64,000 nt of DNA from CAYUQT01 sp964446835 (GCA_964446835.1 CAYUQT010000049.1:1-64000); one strand, 5' to 3'; counted from the stretch's first letter, positions 1-10,209 are shown. Made by a program: numbers and translations. Notes: generated by a model not told the origin, from the letters alone.

Positions 1-930
1 GCAAGCCCCGTACCACGCCAGACGTTCGACCGAACGTGGTTTACGGAACGCTTACTCTGTGCGGGGGGCGGCCCGCAAGGGCCGTCCCTACCGCGACCTG
101 TGAAAGGTCTCTATTGGTCCATAAGTGAGAAAGGGGCGTACGACCGGCGATGACATTTGGGGAGGTGTGTGTGCGAGTCGAACGGGAAGAAGCCCGTTGA
201 AAACGGGCTGCCGGTTGCGGAGAGAGAGGAACAATCGGCGCGTCCGGCATACCGGCCCTGGAAAGGACCGGCCTAATAGCCCGGCGTGGCCGGGGGAGCC
301 CCGTGAACGGGGCAGAAATGACGCACCGGTACACGAGCATCGAAGGGGCGAAGGCGGTAAGCGGCTGGGGTCGGGGGTATGAGGGATGGCGGCTCGCGAG
401 TACGCTCGCCCTCCCAAGTCGGGTCGAGGTTGATGGGGCGCTGACGGACGAGATGGTGGGTGAATGGGTGGTCGTGGCGGAAGCGTTTCGGCGGACAATC
501 AGAATGTGCCCGTGTTCCTTTCGTGTTCGGTTAGGTTCTCTGTCGTGCCTACGGCACTCAGGCTTTTGCGGATGCGGTTTCCCAGCGTTGGAAACGCTGG
601 GCTACTTTCAGACCGTCCCTACGGGACGAATAGGACGGTGATGGAGATAATAGGGGACAGTCAACCTATGTCCGATGACTTGACGATGCTGGGGGACAGA
701 TACTCATGAGCCTTCGGCCTGGCGCGGCGGATCGAGATGGTTGGGTGGGGGATCGGCGGTTCTGCTTCCGTCGATCCGCAGACGCGCCGCCGCGATTCCC
801 GGGCGGGTGGGCGAGACCACGGGTCGGTTCTACCTGTCCTCTGCACAGTTGGGCTGGCCGCTGCTGCACTTTTCACGTGTCGTGACTCCCACCATAATGT
901 TGGGGTCCTGCCGTCATAAGGAGAACAGAC
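1..930. other. Gene-poor stretch with hairpin cluster
   Basis: No convincing gene is visible. Short open frames on both strands overlap one another, have no good ribosome-binding site and resemble no family I know. What stands out is a run of small perfect inverted repeats, listed as a separate repeat feature. The final 20 bases carry the AAGGAG ribosome-binding site of the aldehyde dehydrogenase that follows. Confidence 0.6.
22..628. repeat. Cluster of seven short hairpins (REP-like)
   Basis: Inverted repeats lie at 22-37, 66-87 (one G-T pair), 191-209, 298-313, 545-557, 581-601 and 614-628. Stems are 5 to 9 bp and loops 3 to 4 nt. Two of them share the loop TAC (GTGCC-TAC-GGCAC and CGTCCC-TAC-GGGACG) and two have purine loops (GAA, GGA). 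The density resembles REP/BIME-type intergenic repeats, but no transposase is present in the window to explain them. Confidence 0.6.
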
Positions 931-2421
931 ATGCCCTCAACGACGTTGACGTTTCATCCGAAGGTTGCGGAGTTCCTGTCCCGATCGCCGCTGAAGGCCG
1001 TGATTGGCGGACAGGAAGTGCCATCGTCGAACGGACAGACCTTCCAGACGCACGATCCGGGTTCGGGTGAGGTGCTGGCGAGTGTCTTCGCCATGCAGCG
1101 AGACGACGTAGACCGTGCCGTGCAGGCAGGCGGCGAGGCCTTCCAACGATCGGGATGGCCCAAGCTGGCGCCGAACGAGAGGGCGGTTCTCCTCCATCGC
1201 CTGGCGGACGCCGTGGCCGCCCGCGAGGAGATCATCGCTCAGATCGAGGCGTATGACTGCGGCAAGGTTCTCTACCAGGCCGTTCTGGATGTGAAGAATT
1301 TCGTGGAAACGATCCGCTACTTCGCCGACCTGTCTCAACACTGCGCGCGTCGCACGCCCCTGGCCGTTGCCGGCCACGAGGCGTGGAGCGTCAGGATTCC
1401 GTGGGGCGTCTGCGGGTTCATCTTTCCCTGGAACTTCCCCCTTCTTCTTGTGGGGTGGAACATCGCACCCGCCCTGGCGGCGGGAAACACCGTCGTGATC
1501 AAGCCGGCCGAGGACACCCCTCTCTCGACGATCTACCTGGCCCACCTGGCCAAGGAGGTGGGGATTCCGGACGGCGTTATCAATGTGGTACCGGGCTTCG
1601 GCGATCCGGCGGGTGCTGCCCTGGCGGGACATCCCCGCATCAAGCGGATGTCCTTTACGGGGTCTCCGGAGGTCGGGCGACTCATCGGCGAGGCCTGCGG
1701 GCGGAACCTGGTGCCCGTCAAACTCGAGCTGGGCGGCAAGGGTGCGGCGTTGGTGTTTGATGACGTCGATGTGGCCGGCACCGTTGAGAAGCTCGTGGGC
1801 GCCGTCACGTACCACACCGGGCAGGTATGCTGCACCGCCACGCGCTGGCTGATTCATCGTTCGATCTACGATCGGTTCGTGGACCTGGCCGTGCAGCGAA
1901 TGAAGCAGATCGTCATCGGCCACGAGATGGACCCCAAGACTCAGATGGGGCCGGTTGTCAGCGAGAAGCAGCGACAGCGCATTCTGGGCTACCTGAAGCG
2001 AGGTTGTGAGGGGGGGGCCGAGCTGGTCTTGGAAGGGGGCGAGGCCCGTGTGCCCAACCGTAATGGCTGCTACGTCAAGCCGGCCTTGCTGGCCGGGCCT
2101 CGGAAGGACGCGGCATGGCGCGAGGAGATCTTCGGTCCGGTCGCCTATCTGGCGCCGTTCGCCGATGAGGCGGAGGCCGTGGCGATGGTGAACGACACCG
2201 ACTACGGCCTGGGCAACAGCGTCTGGACGGCCGACCTAGGTCGGGCCCAGCGCGTCGCCGACGCCATGGTGTCAGGCAATAGCTGGATCAACGGGCACAA
2301 CATCTTTCTTCACGGCGTTCCCTACGCCGGGGTCAACAAGAGCGGAATGGGCGGCGGGGTGATGTCCGTCGGAACGCTGTTCGACTATTGGCGGCATCTC
2401 TCGGTCGTCCGGCCGCTCTGA
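931..2421 (+). CDS. Aldehyde dehydrogenase (NAD(P)+-dependent)
   Basis: A cytoplasmic enzyme oxidising an aldehyde to its carboxylate with NAD(P)+. The 496-residue protein has normal ALDH length. The cofactor-binding motif IKPAEDTPLS is near residue 190, the general base is Glu266 in LELGGKG, and the nucleophile is Cys300 in GQVCC. The start is fixed by AAGGAG eight bases upstream of the ATG. It most resembles the betaine-aldehyde and lactaldehyde dehydrogenase branch, but the substrate cannot be read from the sequence. It stands alone: an empty region lies upstream and a convergent metalloprotease gene downstream, separated by a hairpin. Confidence 0.93.
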   Translation: MPSTTLTFHPKVAEFLSRSPLKAVIGGQEVPSSNGQTFQTHDPGSGEVLASVFAMQRDDVDRAVQAGGEAFQRSGWPKLAPNERAVLLHRLADAVAAREEIIAQIEAYDCGKVLYQAVLDVKNFVETIRYFADLSQHCARRTPLAVAGHEAWSVRIPWGVCGFIFPWNFPLLLVGWNIAPALAAGNTVVIKPAEDTPLSTIYLAHLAKEVGIPDGVINVVPGFGDPAGAALAGHPRIKRMSFTGSPEVGRLIGEACGRNLVPVKLELGGKGAALVFDDVDVAGTVEKLVGAVTYHTGQVCCTATRWLIHRSIYDRFVDLAVQRMKQIVIGHEMDPKTQMGPVVSEKQRQRILGYLKRGCEGGAELVLEGGEARVPNRNGCYVKPALLAGPRKDAAWREEIFGPVAYLAPFADEAEAVAMVNDTDYGLGNSVWTADLGRAQRVADAMVSGNSWINGHNIFLHGVPYAGVNKSGMGGGVMSVGTLFDYWRHLSVVRPL

Positions 2422-2472
2422 CAGGGGGCAGCCGCGATAAGGGTGGCATAGGTGGGTTGCGAGTTTGGCCCG

Positions 2473-2502
2473 GTGCAGGCGGCCGATCATCTCCGCCTGC
2501 GC
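2473..2502. terminator. Hairpin between convergent genes
   Basis: GCAGGCGG (2475-2482) pairs perfectly with CCGCCTGC (2493-2500), and two more pairs can extend the stem. It sits in the 102-bp gap between the stops of the aldehyde dehydrogenase (+) and the M6 protease (-), where a bidirectional terminator would be expected. There is no T-run, so Rho-independent activity is uncertain. Confidence 0.5.
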
Positions 2503-2523
2503 GCCAGCCGGTATCCGCAACGG

Positions 2524-5052
2524 CTACTTGCGCCTGCGAGTGTGCGTGATTCGGCGTGTTCCCCACGTCATCATGAGGCCGACGAATATCATCGGGACGC
2601 TCGTGCTCATGCCCACGCCGCAGATCGATGTCCAGAACGGACAGCCATCGAGAAGCTCGGGCAACCGGTCTCCGTCCCAATCGAAGAGGTCGAAGAAGCC
2701 GCCCGGCCCGGCATGGTCCGGCGTGCCGTCACCATTGCGGTCGGCGTAGACCACCAGCGTGAACGTCTGGTCGACGCGCGTCGTTCCATCGCCCACGGTG
2801 AGCGTCAGCTTGGCCGTGCCCGTTCCGCGCGGCGTGATGATCAGGACGCAGTTGGCGCCCTCCGGAATCATCAGTCCGGCGGTTTGGGCCTCGGCGAGCA
2901 GGTCGGGCGTCGCGGCCACGATCTGAACGTCGGATCGGTCGATCACGGAGGCATTGTCCGAGGTCACCAGGTACCTCAGGCCATTCGGGTCTGTGATCTC
3001 GTCGTCGGACACTGCGAAGGGGATGACATAGCGCCTGCCGTTGCCTCGATAGGCGGCAGGAAGCTGGTTGGCATCGCCGGTGGCCGTGGCACCGTAGTTG
3101 CAGCCGTACTTCGCGTCGTCGTCTTCCCCATCGCCGTCGATGTCGTCGATCGAGTTCGGGAACTCGGGCACGCCACCGAACGCGTGCATATCCACAAGTT
3201 CGGGGTTGTTCGGATCATTGTCCCGGGTGCCATAGATGTTGGGGTCGTCACCGGTGGAAAACTGTGTGGGGTCGTTGGGGTCGACGGTCATGGGCCCCTC
3301 GGTTTCGTTGTCCAGGAGTTCGTCGGAGAAGTCGTTCGGAATGATGTCGGCGTGTGCGGCACTCTTGGCGGCCTCCGTGATGCCGTCGTTCCACAGACTC
3401 GAGTATACGGCCAGAGGCGGGGTTTGCTTCTGATTGCCGGACGTTGCCGCGCCCGTGCCCACGTTGGGCAGCAGGGATACGCGGGGGGTGTTGTTCATGG
3501 TGATCTTGAAGCTCATCGTGGCGCTGCACGCGCTGATCTGGGAGACTCGAACGTTCGAGTTCTTCAACGTGCCGCCCTGATACCCCTTGGTGTGCGGCTG
3601 CGTGTTGGGGCCGACACTCGTTCGTCCGTCGGTATCGCCGCGGAAGAGGTCATCCCTGTTGCTCTCGCCGTCCTTCTGCTCGAGGTGGTACAGGCCGTCG
3701 GCCTGGATCAGGGCAACGCGATAGTGCTTGCTGAAGTCTCCGTTCGCGGGATCCGGGGCCACGAAGTCGTTGACGTTGTTGTCCTCGACGGAGCCTACCT
3801 TCTCGTCGACGTGCCAGATGAAGAGACCTCCGGTGTCACCGGGGAACTTGCTTTCCCATTTGCTCTTCTGACGGTTCTCGATGAGGAGATATTCGCCCTT
3901 CGGATAGCCGTTCTGGATCTTGATGACGCTGGCGTTTCCGACGGCAGCCTTGCTCTGGAAGAGGCCGTCTGCCGTGGCGATCGATGGGACCACCCATCCC
4001 AGGCGGACTCTGCACCATGCGGAGAAGAGCGGCACGTGGTCGCCCTTGGTACCGTCGCTTTCGCACATGATGCACCAGTATCCCACGCCGTTACTGGCCT
4101 TTGTCGTGTCGTACAGATCCGGCAGGCCCAGTACGTGGCCGATTTCGTGCGCCGGTGTATTGATCGGAGGCTGATTGCTACCCTTCACACCATCCAATGC
4201 CGGGTTGATGCAGTAGTCAGTGATCTTGGTGCCGTCCTTGGCCGTGAAGGTGGATATGGAATAGGCGTGCGAGTGAATCCGCTGGGTGTACGGCGTCCCG
4301 TCTTCGTCCTTCTGTGTGATGGCGCCGTCGTATCCCGAATGCAGGAACGTCATGATCTGGACCGAGCCGCTGCCATCGTTGTCGCACTGCTTGAAGTTGA
4401 AGCCATTGGCATCTACCGTCTGCAACGCTTCGAGCAGGACGGGCTCGAGGTCGGCCTTCGCCTGCGCCTCGGTCTTGCTGACGTCGATCCAGTCGGTGAC
4501 GACGGCTTCCAGGGTGAGCTTGTTGTAGGAACAGTCGAGGTAGAAGTTCTTCAGACTGCGTTGGCCGGTGTTGAACAGCGCCTCCCAGTCTGCCTTGGTG
4601 GGCAGCTTTCGACTGACGTGGTTGGTGAATCGGATGGGGAGCACAAGCATCTTCAGCGTGCCCGTGGATGCCGTCTTTGGGTGAATCTTGAACTTGGCCC
4701 GGGCGGCCCGGATCACCTCGTACGTTGGAAGTATGTGAGGGGTGAGTCCGACCGTTTTGGGGTCAACCGATCCGGCGGCGATGCCTGTGGGCGTCAGTGC
4801 GCCGTCGGCTCCCCGTGCGGCATATTCGTACGTCTCGCCGACCAGGAGGATGGTGTAGCCGTTCTGATCCTCGAACCATGAAATCGCCTCGTCGCCGACG
4901 GCTCGGAGGACGAGGGACGTTCCGTCCGGCTGCTGCACCTCGATGGGTTCACGCGATACCGGTCTGGCGTCCGATGAGGGCGCCATCATGGCGACGGCAA
5001 GGATCGTTACGCAACAGAAGCCGCTAACCGACCTGAGCACTTTGCGCAACAC
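2524..5052 (-). CDS. Secreted M6-family metalloprotease with C-terminal anchor
   Basis: A predicted secreted zinc peptidase of 842 residues. It begins with a signal peptide (basic start, hydrophobic core about 8-24, Ala-Arg near 29-30). The M6 domain carries HEIGHVLGLPD around residues 302-312, giving His302, Glu303 and His306 plus the downstream Asp. The second half is Asp- and Asn-rich, with calcium-loop-like stretches (DDIDGDGEDDDA, DRNGDGTPDH). The C-terminus has a CGVGM motif, a hydrophobic segment and an arginine-rich tail, which suggests surface anchoring. The start is GTG with GGAGGT 6 to 11 bases upstream. InhA-like enzymes of this family degrade host or environmental proteins; the target here is unknown. 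Confidence 0.85.
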   Translation of the reverse strand: MLRKVLRSVSGFCCVTILAVAMMAPSSDARPVSREPIEVQQPDGTSLVLRAVGDEAISWFEDQNGYTILLVGETYEYAARGADGALTPTGIAAGSVDPKTVGLTPHILPTYEVIRAARAKFKIHPKTASTGTLKMLVLPIRFTNHVSRKLPTKADWEALFNTGQRSLKNFYLDCSYNKLTLEAVVTDWIDVSKTEAQAKADLEPVLLEALQTVDANGFNFKQCDNDGSGSVQIMTFLHSGYDGAITQKDEDGTPYTQRIHSHAYSISTFTAKDGTKITDYCINPALDGVKGSNQPPINTPAHEIGHVLGLPDLYDTTKASNGVGYWCIMCESDGTKGDHVPLFSAWCRVRLGWVVPSIATADGLFQSKAAVGNASVIKIQNGYPKGEYLLIENRQKSKWESKFPGDTGGLFIWHVDEKVGSVEDNNVNDFVAPDPANGDFSKHYRVALIQADGLYHLEQKDGESNRDDLFRGDTDGRTSVGPNTQPHTKGYQGGTLKNSNVRVSQISACSATMSFKITMNNTPRVSLLPNVGTGAATSGNQKQTPPLAVYSSLWNDGITEAAKSAAHADIIPNDFSDELLDNETEGPMTVDPNDPTQFSTGDDPNIYGTRDNDPNNPELVDMHAFGGVPEFPNSIDDIDGDGEDDDAKYGCNYGATATGDANQLPAAYRGNGRRYVIPFAVSDDEITDPNGLRYLVTSDNASVIDRSDVQIVAATPDLLAEAQTAGLMIPEGANCVLIITPRGTGTAKLTLTVGDGTTRVDQTFTLVVYADRNGDGTPDHAGPGGFFDLFDWDGDRLPELLDGCPFWTSICGVGMSTSVPMIFVGLMMTWGTRRITHTRRRK

Positions 5053-5560
5053 GACGGTACCTCCGGTAGCCTGACGATGTCACAGTGATGGTTGGCGATG
5101 CCTTCCAGTCTCTTCAACTTCGGTTCGGCATGGTCCTTACTGAAGTTAGGAAGCCCGTCTTGCGGATTCCTCGAACAGAGCAGGGAGGTCAGAAGCGTTG
5201 TCTTGGAGGGCTGCGGGACTGCCAGCACCACGGAACACCCCCTGCTGCGTCAGTTGACCTCTGCGGAATTGGGGGGACAGTTGACTTCCGTCGTCTTCTT
5301 TGCCGGTGCCATGGTTGCGCGTCATGGTCCGAGAACGAAGGACGCCTTGCGGCTGCCAACCGGACGAAAGGGAATGCACCGCGATGCATGCCGGCGGTAT
5401 CACGCCTCCGTTGTGGCTACAGACCGGCGACGATAGAGGGTATAAGGGAGTGCCGGTGACCCGTGCAGATGTACGGGGCTCTATGGGGGTTCTGGCAAGT
5501 TTGCCGCAAGCCCGACTTGGGATGCCAGTGGATACGGTCTGTCGTCGAAGAGAGACTCTC
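5053..5560. other. Divergent intergenic region, no gene seen
   Basis: A 508-bp spacer between the metalloprotease (-) and the GHL6-like glycosidase (+). The left end holds the protease ribosome-binding site (GGAGGT, 5059-5064 on the complement). Open frames here lack start signals and family resemblance. I see no convincing -35/-10 pair, riboswitch or long inverted repeat. Confidence 0.5.
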
Positions 5561-7894
5561 ATGACAAGGCAATCGGTGGTGACTGTTACTTGCTTCGTGT
5601 TGACATCGACGGGGTCCATTTTTGCCATGGAACCCTCCGCGGTGCATCCGAAGGACGCCATGGCCCCATCGAGGGGAACGGCCCATCTTGGGTTCGGGAC
5701 GCCGACCTGGTTGCGCACCCATCAGCGGATGTGCTTCGACGTGACCACGAAGAATCTGGATGAGGTCGTCAAGGACGGCACCAACGTGGTCTGCGGCGGA
5801 ACGAACGCGGCGGGCATCGGCTTTGCGGGGGGGCCGTTCATCCTCGGCAAGAACGGAGAGGTCGTCGACATTATCGGCGGCGAACCCATTCCGGAGAAGA
5901 CCTTGAAGGAACTTCGCGCCAATGTCGACGCCGCGCACGCCAGGGGGGCCAAGGTTCTGGGCGAAGTGATCCGCTTCAATATGACTCCCTGGATCCAGGC
6001 GGAGCATCCCGACTGGCAGGTGCTCAACTCGCCGGGCGAGAAGCCCATCACGGTCGAGCAGTTGAAAACGAATCATGTTCTGGGTTGCTGGAATTCCCCT
6101 TATGGCGACTGGTTCATCCAGTCTCAGGTCGAGCTGGTAAGGCGTCTGGACTGGGACGGCTACAACATGGACGGATTCGGCTGCTGGATGCAGTGCTTTT
6201 GCCCCACGTGCAAGGCGGATTACCGGAAGGATACGGGCAAGGACATCCCGGCGGGCATCAATGTGAATGACTCCGAATGGCGCCACTACCTCAAGTGGAA
6301 ACACGATCGCTATACGCGCTTCGTCTGGAAGTGGACGTCGGCACTCAAGGCGGTCAAGCCCGACTTCGTGGCCGCTCCATGGACGACCGGGCCCGGCCGC
6401 TGGTGGCACTGGATGGGAGCACCCGCGGCGGAGGGAACCGACGAGATGCATCGCATGCTCGATGCCCCGTTTCTCGAACTGATGTGGGACTTCCCGCCCG
6501 ATCAGGGCAGCAATCTGCTGCCGTCCTTTACGTGTCGCTACTACCGGGGTCTGACGGGGGATCGGCCGGCGTGGGTCCTGCCCTATCTGTGCGAGCAAGG
6601 CCAGTTCAACATGCAGCCACCGGCCGCGGAGTGTGATCTGCGAGAGATGACGGTGTTGACCAACGGTTGCCTGGTTGGCCAGGGACACTGGCAGCAGAAC
6701 GACGTTGCTTCTCTGGCACGTTTCAACAAGATGCTTCAAGATCGGGAACCGTTCACCCGGGACACGCGGTCGCTCAAATGGGCAGCGATGCTGGTCGGCG
6801 AGAGCAGCCGACTGCTCTACGGGTTGCCCGGCGTGCGACATGAGGTTCCGATCGGATCATGGATGGGCAGCGGCGTCGATTCTCCCGCGATGGGCGGGTT
6901 GTCTGCCGGTGAGCGGCGGATGCCCGCCCACATGGAGTCTGCGGTTGGCGTCTTTCGCGCGATGATGGAGGATCACCTGCCGCTCGACATCCTCATCGAG
7001 TCCGACGTCGAGAGTTCGGACGTGCTGGCGCGCTATCGCGTCCTGATCCTGCCCAATGCGGCCTGCCTGAGTGCCAAAGCGATCGATACCATCCGCGCCT
7101 TTGTCAAAGGCGGCGGCGGTCTGGTGGCGATGCACGAAAGCTCTATCTGCAACGAATTCGGTGATCGCCGCGTCGATTTCGGTCTGGCCGACCTCTTGGG
7201 CGTTCATTTCAAGGGGACGGAGGACTTCTCTGCCCGATGGCCGAACTACCCCAAGTGGACGGAGCTGTATCTTGGCATCGTCAGGCCGGACCTGCACCCC
7301 ATCACCGACGATCCGGTGATTCGTTCCAACTATCGCCGGGGTTCCGACCGCCTGCAGTACATCGGCTGGATGACCAACGTCGAGGTGATAACCGGCGCGA
7401 TGAAGCTGGGTCGGCGATTGAGTGCGCCCAAGGAGTGGCCATTTGCCGTGCTGAACGAGCCCGGCCGGGGGCGCTCGGTCTATTTCGCGGCGGATGTCGG
7501 GCAGGCCTACTTCATCGCTCCGTATCAGTATCAGCGCCGGCTGATCAGCAACGCCGTTCGCTGGGCCGCCGGACCCCACGAGTCGCCCGTGCGAGTGGAT
7601 GCCCCTCTGTGCGTTCAAGCCGCCTTCTATTCCCAGAACGGCGGCAAACGCAAGATCGTGCACCTGCTCAACGAGGTCAACACCACGGCCAATCGTGCGA
7701 TACCCGAGAACAATCCATCGGAGCGTGAAGAGATTCTTCCGGTGTTGGGGATCAAGGTTTCACTTGCGGAACCCAACACGGCCAGTGTGTTTCAAGAACC
7801 CGGGCATCATCCGCTGCCCATGACCAGAACGGCTCGCAGCGTGGAAGTCGTTGTCCCACGGCTTGATGTCCACTCGATCGTTGTGTTCGAGTAG
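5561..7894 (+). CDS. GHL6-like glycosyl hydrolase with trimerisation-type domain
   Basis: A predicted exported glycoside hydrolase of 777 residues. An ATG at 5561 gives a signal peptide (MTRQSVVTVTCFVLTSTGSI); the frame stays open upstream, but the sequence there looks non-coding. The N-terminal half is a TIM-barrel-like domain resembling hypothetical glycosyl hydrolase family GHL6, with the motif YNMDGFGCWMQCFCPTC where an acidic active-site residue would be expected. The second half resembles the beta-galactosidase trimerisation domain (RVLILPNAACLS, FVKGGGGLVAMHESS), typical of GH42-like enzymes. Substrate is not predictable. The gene converges on the following glycosyltransferase, with 27 bp between stops. 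Confidence 0.7.
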   Translation: MTRQSVVTVTCFVLTSTGSIFAMEPSAVHPKDAMAPSRGTAHLGFGTPTWLRTHQRMCFDVTTKNLDEVVKDGTNVVCGGTNAAGIGFAGGPFILGKNGEVVDIIGGEPIPEKTLKELRANVDAAHARGAKVLGEVIRFNMTPWIQAEHPDWQVLNSPGEKPITVEQLKTNHVLGCWNSPYGDWFIQSQVELVRRLDWDGYNMDGFGCWMQCFCPTCKADYRKDTGKDIPAGINVNDSEWRHYLKWKHDRYTRFVWKWTSALKAVKPDFVAAPWTTGPGRWWHWMGAPAAEGTDEMHRMLDAPFLELMWDFPPDQGSNLLPSFTCRYYRGLTGDRPAWVLPYLCEQGQFNMQPPAAECDLREMTVLTNGCLVGQGHWQQNDVASLARFNKMLQDREPFTRDTRSLKWAAMLVGESSRLLYGLPGVRHEVPIGSWMGSGVDSPAMGGLSAGERRMPAHMESAVGVFRAMMEDHLPLDILIESDVESSDVLARYRVLILPNAACLSAKAIDTIRAFVKGGGGLVAMHESSICNEFGDRRVDFGLADLLGVHFKGTEDFSARWPNYPKWTELYLGIVRPDLHPITDDPVIRSNYRRGSDRLQYIGWMTNVEVITGAMKLGRRLSAPKEWPFAVLNEPGRGRSVYFAADVGQAYFIAPYQYQRRLISNAVRWAAGPHESPVRVDAPLCVQAAFYSQNGGKRKIVHLLNEVNTTANRAIPENNPSEREEILPVLGIKVSLAEPNTASVFQEPGHHPLPMTRTARSVEVVVPRLDVHSIVVFE

Positions 7895-7921
7895 CCCCTT
7901 TCGCTTCGGAATCACTGCGAC

Positions 7922-9961
7922 TCAATCGGTCACGGAAGATAAGCGAGGCGATGAGTCTGGGGCCGGTGGTGGTGGCCGGGAGGATCCACGGCGCTGCAAC
8001 ACCCATCCCGATGGGGTGCCGATGATCCGATCTTCATAGACCAGCGCGAAGTCAGTGAGGCCGGAGCTTATCTGTGCAGGAGGAAGCTGCATGATCAGGA
8101 CATAGTCGTATGCGATCAGTTTCTTCGGATCATAGGCCACGGCAAATGCCAGTTGCTTGCTCGCCGCTTCGGGGCACCGTATGACTTCTCGTCGAACGGT
8201 TTCGGCGAGCAATCTTGCCCCGTCCTTGCTGGCCTTTACGTTCCATCCCGGTGGGGAGAAGACGGCTACTCTCGCAGGCGATCTCGCGTGCCGAATCACC
8301 CACTGGACCATGGGCCTGAGCGATTCGGTGGAGACCCCCTCCGGCGTGAGCTGACCATTGAATCGCAGGATTTGACTCCACCCGTGACCATCGGCCGCAT
8401 AGTACGGGTGAATTCCAACGGCATGCTCGAAATGCACGACGATCGAGAGGCATGCCGCCGCAACCACTCCCCAGGCGAGGGCTGGGGCATGTCCGTGTCT
8501 GAATCCTCGGATCAGGCTCACGGTTGTTCCGCCGGCGATGACATGGACCAACGGGATCAACGGCAGGACATAGGTCAGCGATTTCCAGGTCATCAGGGAG
8601 ATGGCCGCAAGCTGCACCCCCACTGCCAACAGGAACAATCCGCCCCAATGAAATCGCAGCCGTTGGCATCCCCAAAGAAGACCGCCGATAGCCAACAGAT
8701 TGACCGGGGTGCCAGCGCGGATCATCATGACCTTCAGGGCGTCAAGGAAATCGCTAAAGGGGTTGATTTGAATGCCCGCGACGTGCGCGAAATCCCTGCC
8801 CCAGCCGAGCAGTCCACCCACGATCTCCACTCGCAGGTGATAGGGGGTGAAGAACGCACTGGTTACCATTCCGCCGATACACACGTTGAAGACGAGCCAG
8901 AAAAGATGCGATGGGGCCACCGTCCAAGGGTGTCGCATCAGGCGAATCGTTTCGACCCAGTACACGACTACGCAGATCAGCCAGACGGCGAAACGTTCCC
9001 CCATATGATTCCGACCGAAGATCGTCGGCCAGAAGAAGACGACGAGCAAAGGAATCATCAGCCCCGTGTTGAGCAGAGTGGCATGGCGCAAGCGTCGAAC
9101 GTCCGTCGCATTCATGGCTGCTGAGCTGGGATTCAGTCTCAAGCTCCACACCAGCAATGCATAGAGGATGGCCACTGGCCAGAGGAGCACGCCGCTCAGT
9201 TTGGAGCCTACGGCCAGTCCAAATGCGATGCCGCAGGCGAGCATCATCCGGCCGCTGCTGCGGTGGATGGCGGCATACAACAACCAGATTCCCAATGTGT
9301 AGGAGGTGGCAATGTACGCGTCGCCGGTGGTCACCGCGAGGCGACTGCTTGCGATGTGACCGGTGCACAAGGCGAGAGTTGTTGCTGCCAGCAGACCGCC
9401 CCAGCGTCCGAATACTTCACGTCCGAGCCCGTAGGCAACCATGAGTCCGCTGGTGCCTGCAATCGCGGCGATGACGCGCGCGGCCACCAGATCATCTAGA
9501 GGGAAGTGAGGGCGACCGAGGATCAGCATCATGCCCAGGATGCAGGCTGGAGGCAGGAGCCACACCCACCGGCTGGCGGCTCCGGATGCGAAGAGGCCCC
9601 AACCCAGAACAACCGTTCCTGCGACAGCACAGAAGGCTACCCAGGAGGAGAGTCTTCCGGTCAGAAGCCGAATTCCCCATCCGGTCAGGTAGTAAGGAAG
9701 TCTTGCCTGGCTCGGATCGCCGGCCTCCAACTCGGGTGTCAGGTCGAAGGGGTTCACACGCTCGCTATGCGCAACCGAGGCCGGCACGTCAAACGGGGCA
9801 TCACTGATCATTCCGAACGAGTCGAGATCGTAGACTCTGAAGGCGGCGCCGACTGCAACAACGAGAGGCAGAATCAGTTCCGGCTTGATGCAGTTCCACC
9901 CAGACCAGCTAGCCGCAGGAACACTCCGCTGAACAGGATGAACGCCAAGGCGAAGGTGCAT
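7922..9961 (-). CDS. GT39/ArnT-like membrane glycosyltransferase
   Basis: A 679-residue polytopic membrane protein with about ten or more hydrophobic helices and a C-terminal soluble part. An acidic residue pair lies just after the first helix (YDLDSFGMISDAPFD), the place where GT-C enzymes such as PMT and ArnT carry their catalytic Asp. Such enzymes move a sugar from a polyprenyl-phosphate donor to lipid or protein on the outer face of the membrane. Donor and acceptor are unknown. A second, shorter member of the same superfamily is at 49404-50834. A good promoter lies at 10021-10049 on the same strand. Confidence 0.75.
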   Translation of the reverse strand: MHLRLGVHPVQRSVPAASWSGWNCIKPELILPLVVAVGAAFRVYDLDSFGMISDAPFDVPASVAHSERVNPFDLTPELEAGDPSQARLPYYLTGWGIRLLTGRLSSWVAFCAVAGTVVLGWGLFASGAASRWVWLLPPACILGMMLILGRPHFPLDDLVAARVIAAIAGTSGLMVAYGLGREVFGRWGGLLAATTLALCTGHIASSRLAVTTGDAYIATSYTLGIWLLYAAIHRSSGRMMLACGIAFGLAVGSKLSGVLLWPVAILYALLVWSLRLNPSSAAMNATDVRRLRHATLLNTGLMIPLLVVFFWPTIFGRNHMGERFAVWLICVVVYWVETIRLMRHPWTVAPSHLFWLVFNVCIGGMVTSAFFTPYHLRVEIVGGLLGWGRDFAHVAGIQINPFSDFLDALKVMMIRAGTPVNLLAIGGLLWGCQRLRFHWGGLFLLAVGVQLAAISLMTWKSLTYVLPLIPLVHVIAGGTTVSLIRGFRHGHAPALAWGVVAAACLSIVVHFEHAVGIHPYYAADGHGWSQILRFNGQLTPEGVSTESLRPMVQWVIRHARSPARVAVFSPPGWNVKASKDGARLLAETVRREVIRCPEAASKQLAFAVAYDPKKLIAYDYVLIMQLPPAQISSGLTDFALVYEDRIIGTPSGWVLQRRGSSRPPPPAPDSSPRLSSVTD

Positions 9962-10020
9962 TGACCTGACCTTCCATTAGGGATGGTGTGGTCTACCTGC
10001 ACGACCGAGGCAGTAACCAT

Positions 10021-10049
10021 ATTGTAGGTTCTTGCGGCGTGGAAAGCAA
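10021..10049 (-). promoter_or_regulatory. Sigma70-type promoter for the GT39-like gene
   Basis: Read on the minus strand: TTGCTT, 17-base spacer, TACAAT. The -10 box ends about 60 bp upstream of the glycosyltransferase start at 9961. Confidence 0.55.
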
Positions 10050-10173
10050 CGTGCGGGTTGGCCCCTAAGTGGGGGGGCGCTGCCAGGAGTCCACCTGCCA
10101 TTCCTAATCCCACCAATGATTCGGGCGCAGTTCGTCCTTCGTCGGTGTGCCTATCGGAAAGAAGGGGTATTGT

Positions 10174-10209
10174 GATCGGTGAACCAGCGGCAGTTCGAAG
10201 TCACCGATC
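10174..10209. repeat. Perfect 9-bp inverted repeat
   Basis: Arms GATCGGTGA and TCACCGATC are separated by 18 bases, 145 bp upstream of the lipoprotein gene at 10354. It could be a protein-binding site or an RNA hairpin; nothing distinguishes these. Confidence 0.4.

Noticed and set aside
2452..4881. 809-codon open frame on the plus strand inside the M6 protease
   Set aside because: It is antisense to a protein with a signal peptide and zinc motif, its product is Val/Arg/Gly-rich without any family motif, and GC-rich codon bias commonly opens the opposite frame.
5085..5459. Small overlapping frames upstream of the GHL6-like gene
   Set aside because: Several frames on both strands overlap with no ribosome-binding site and no plausible protein features.
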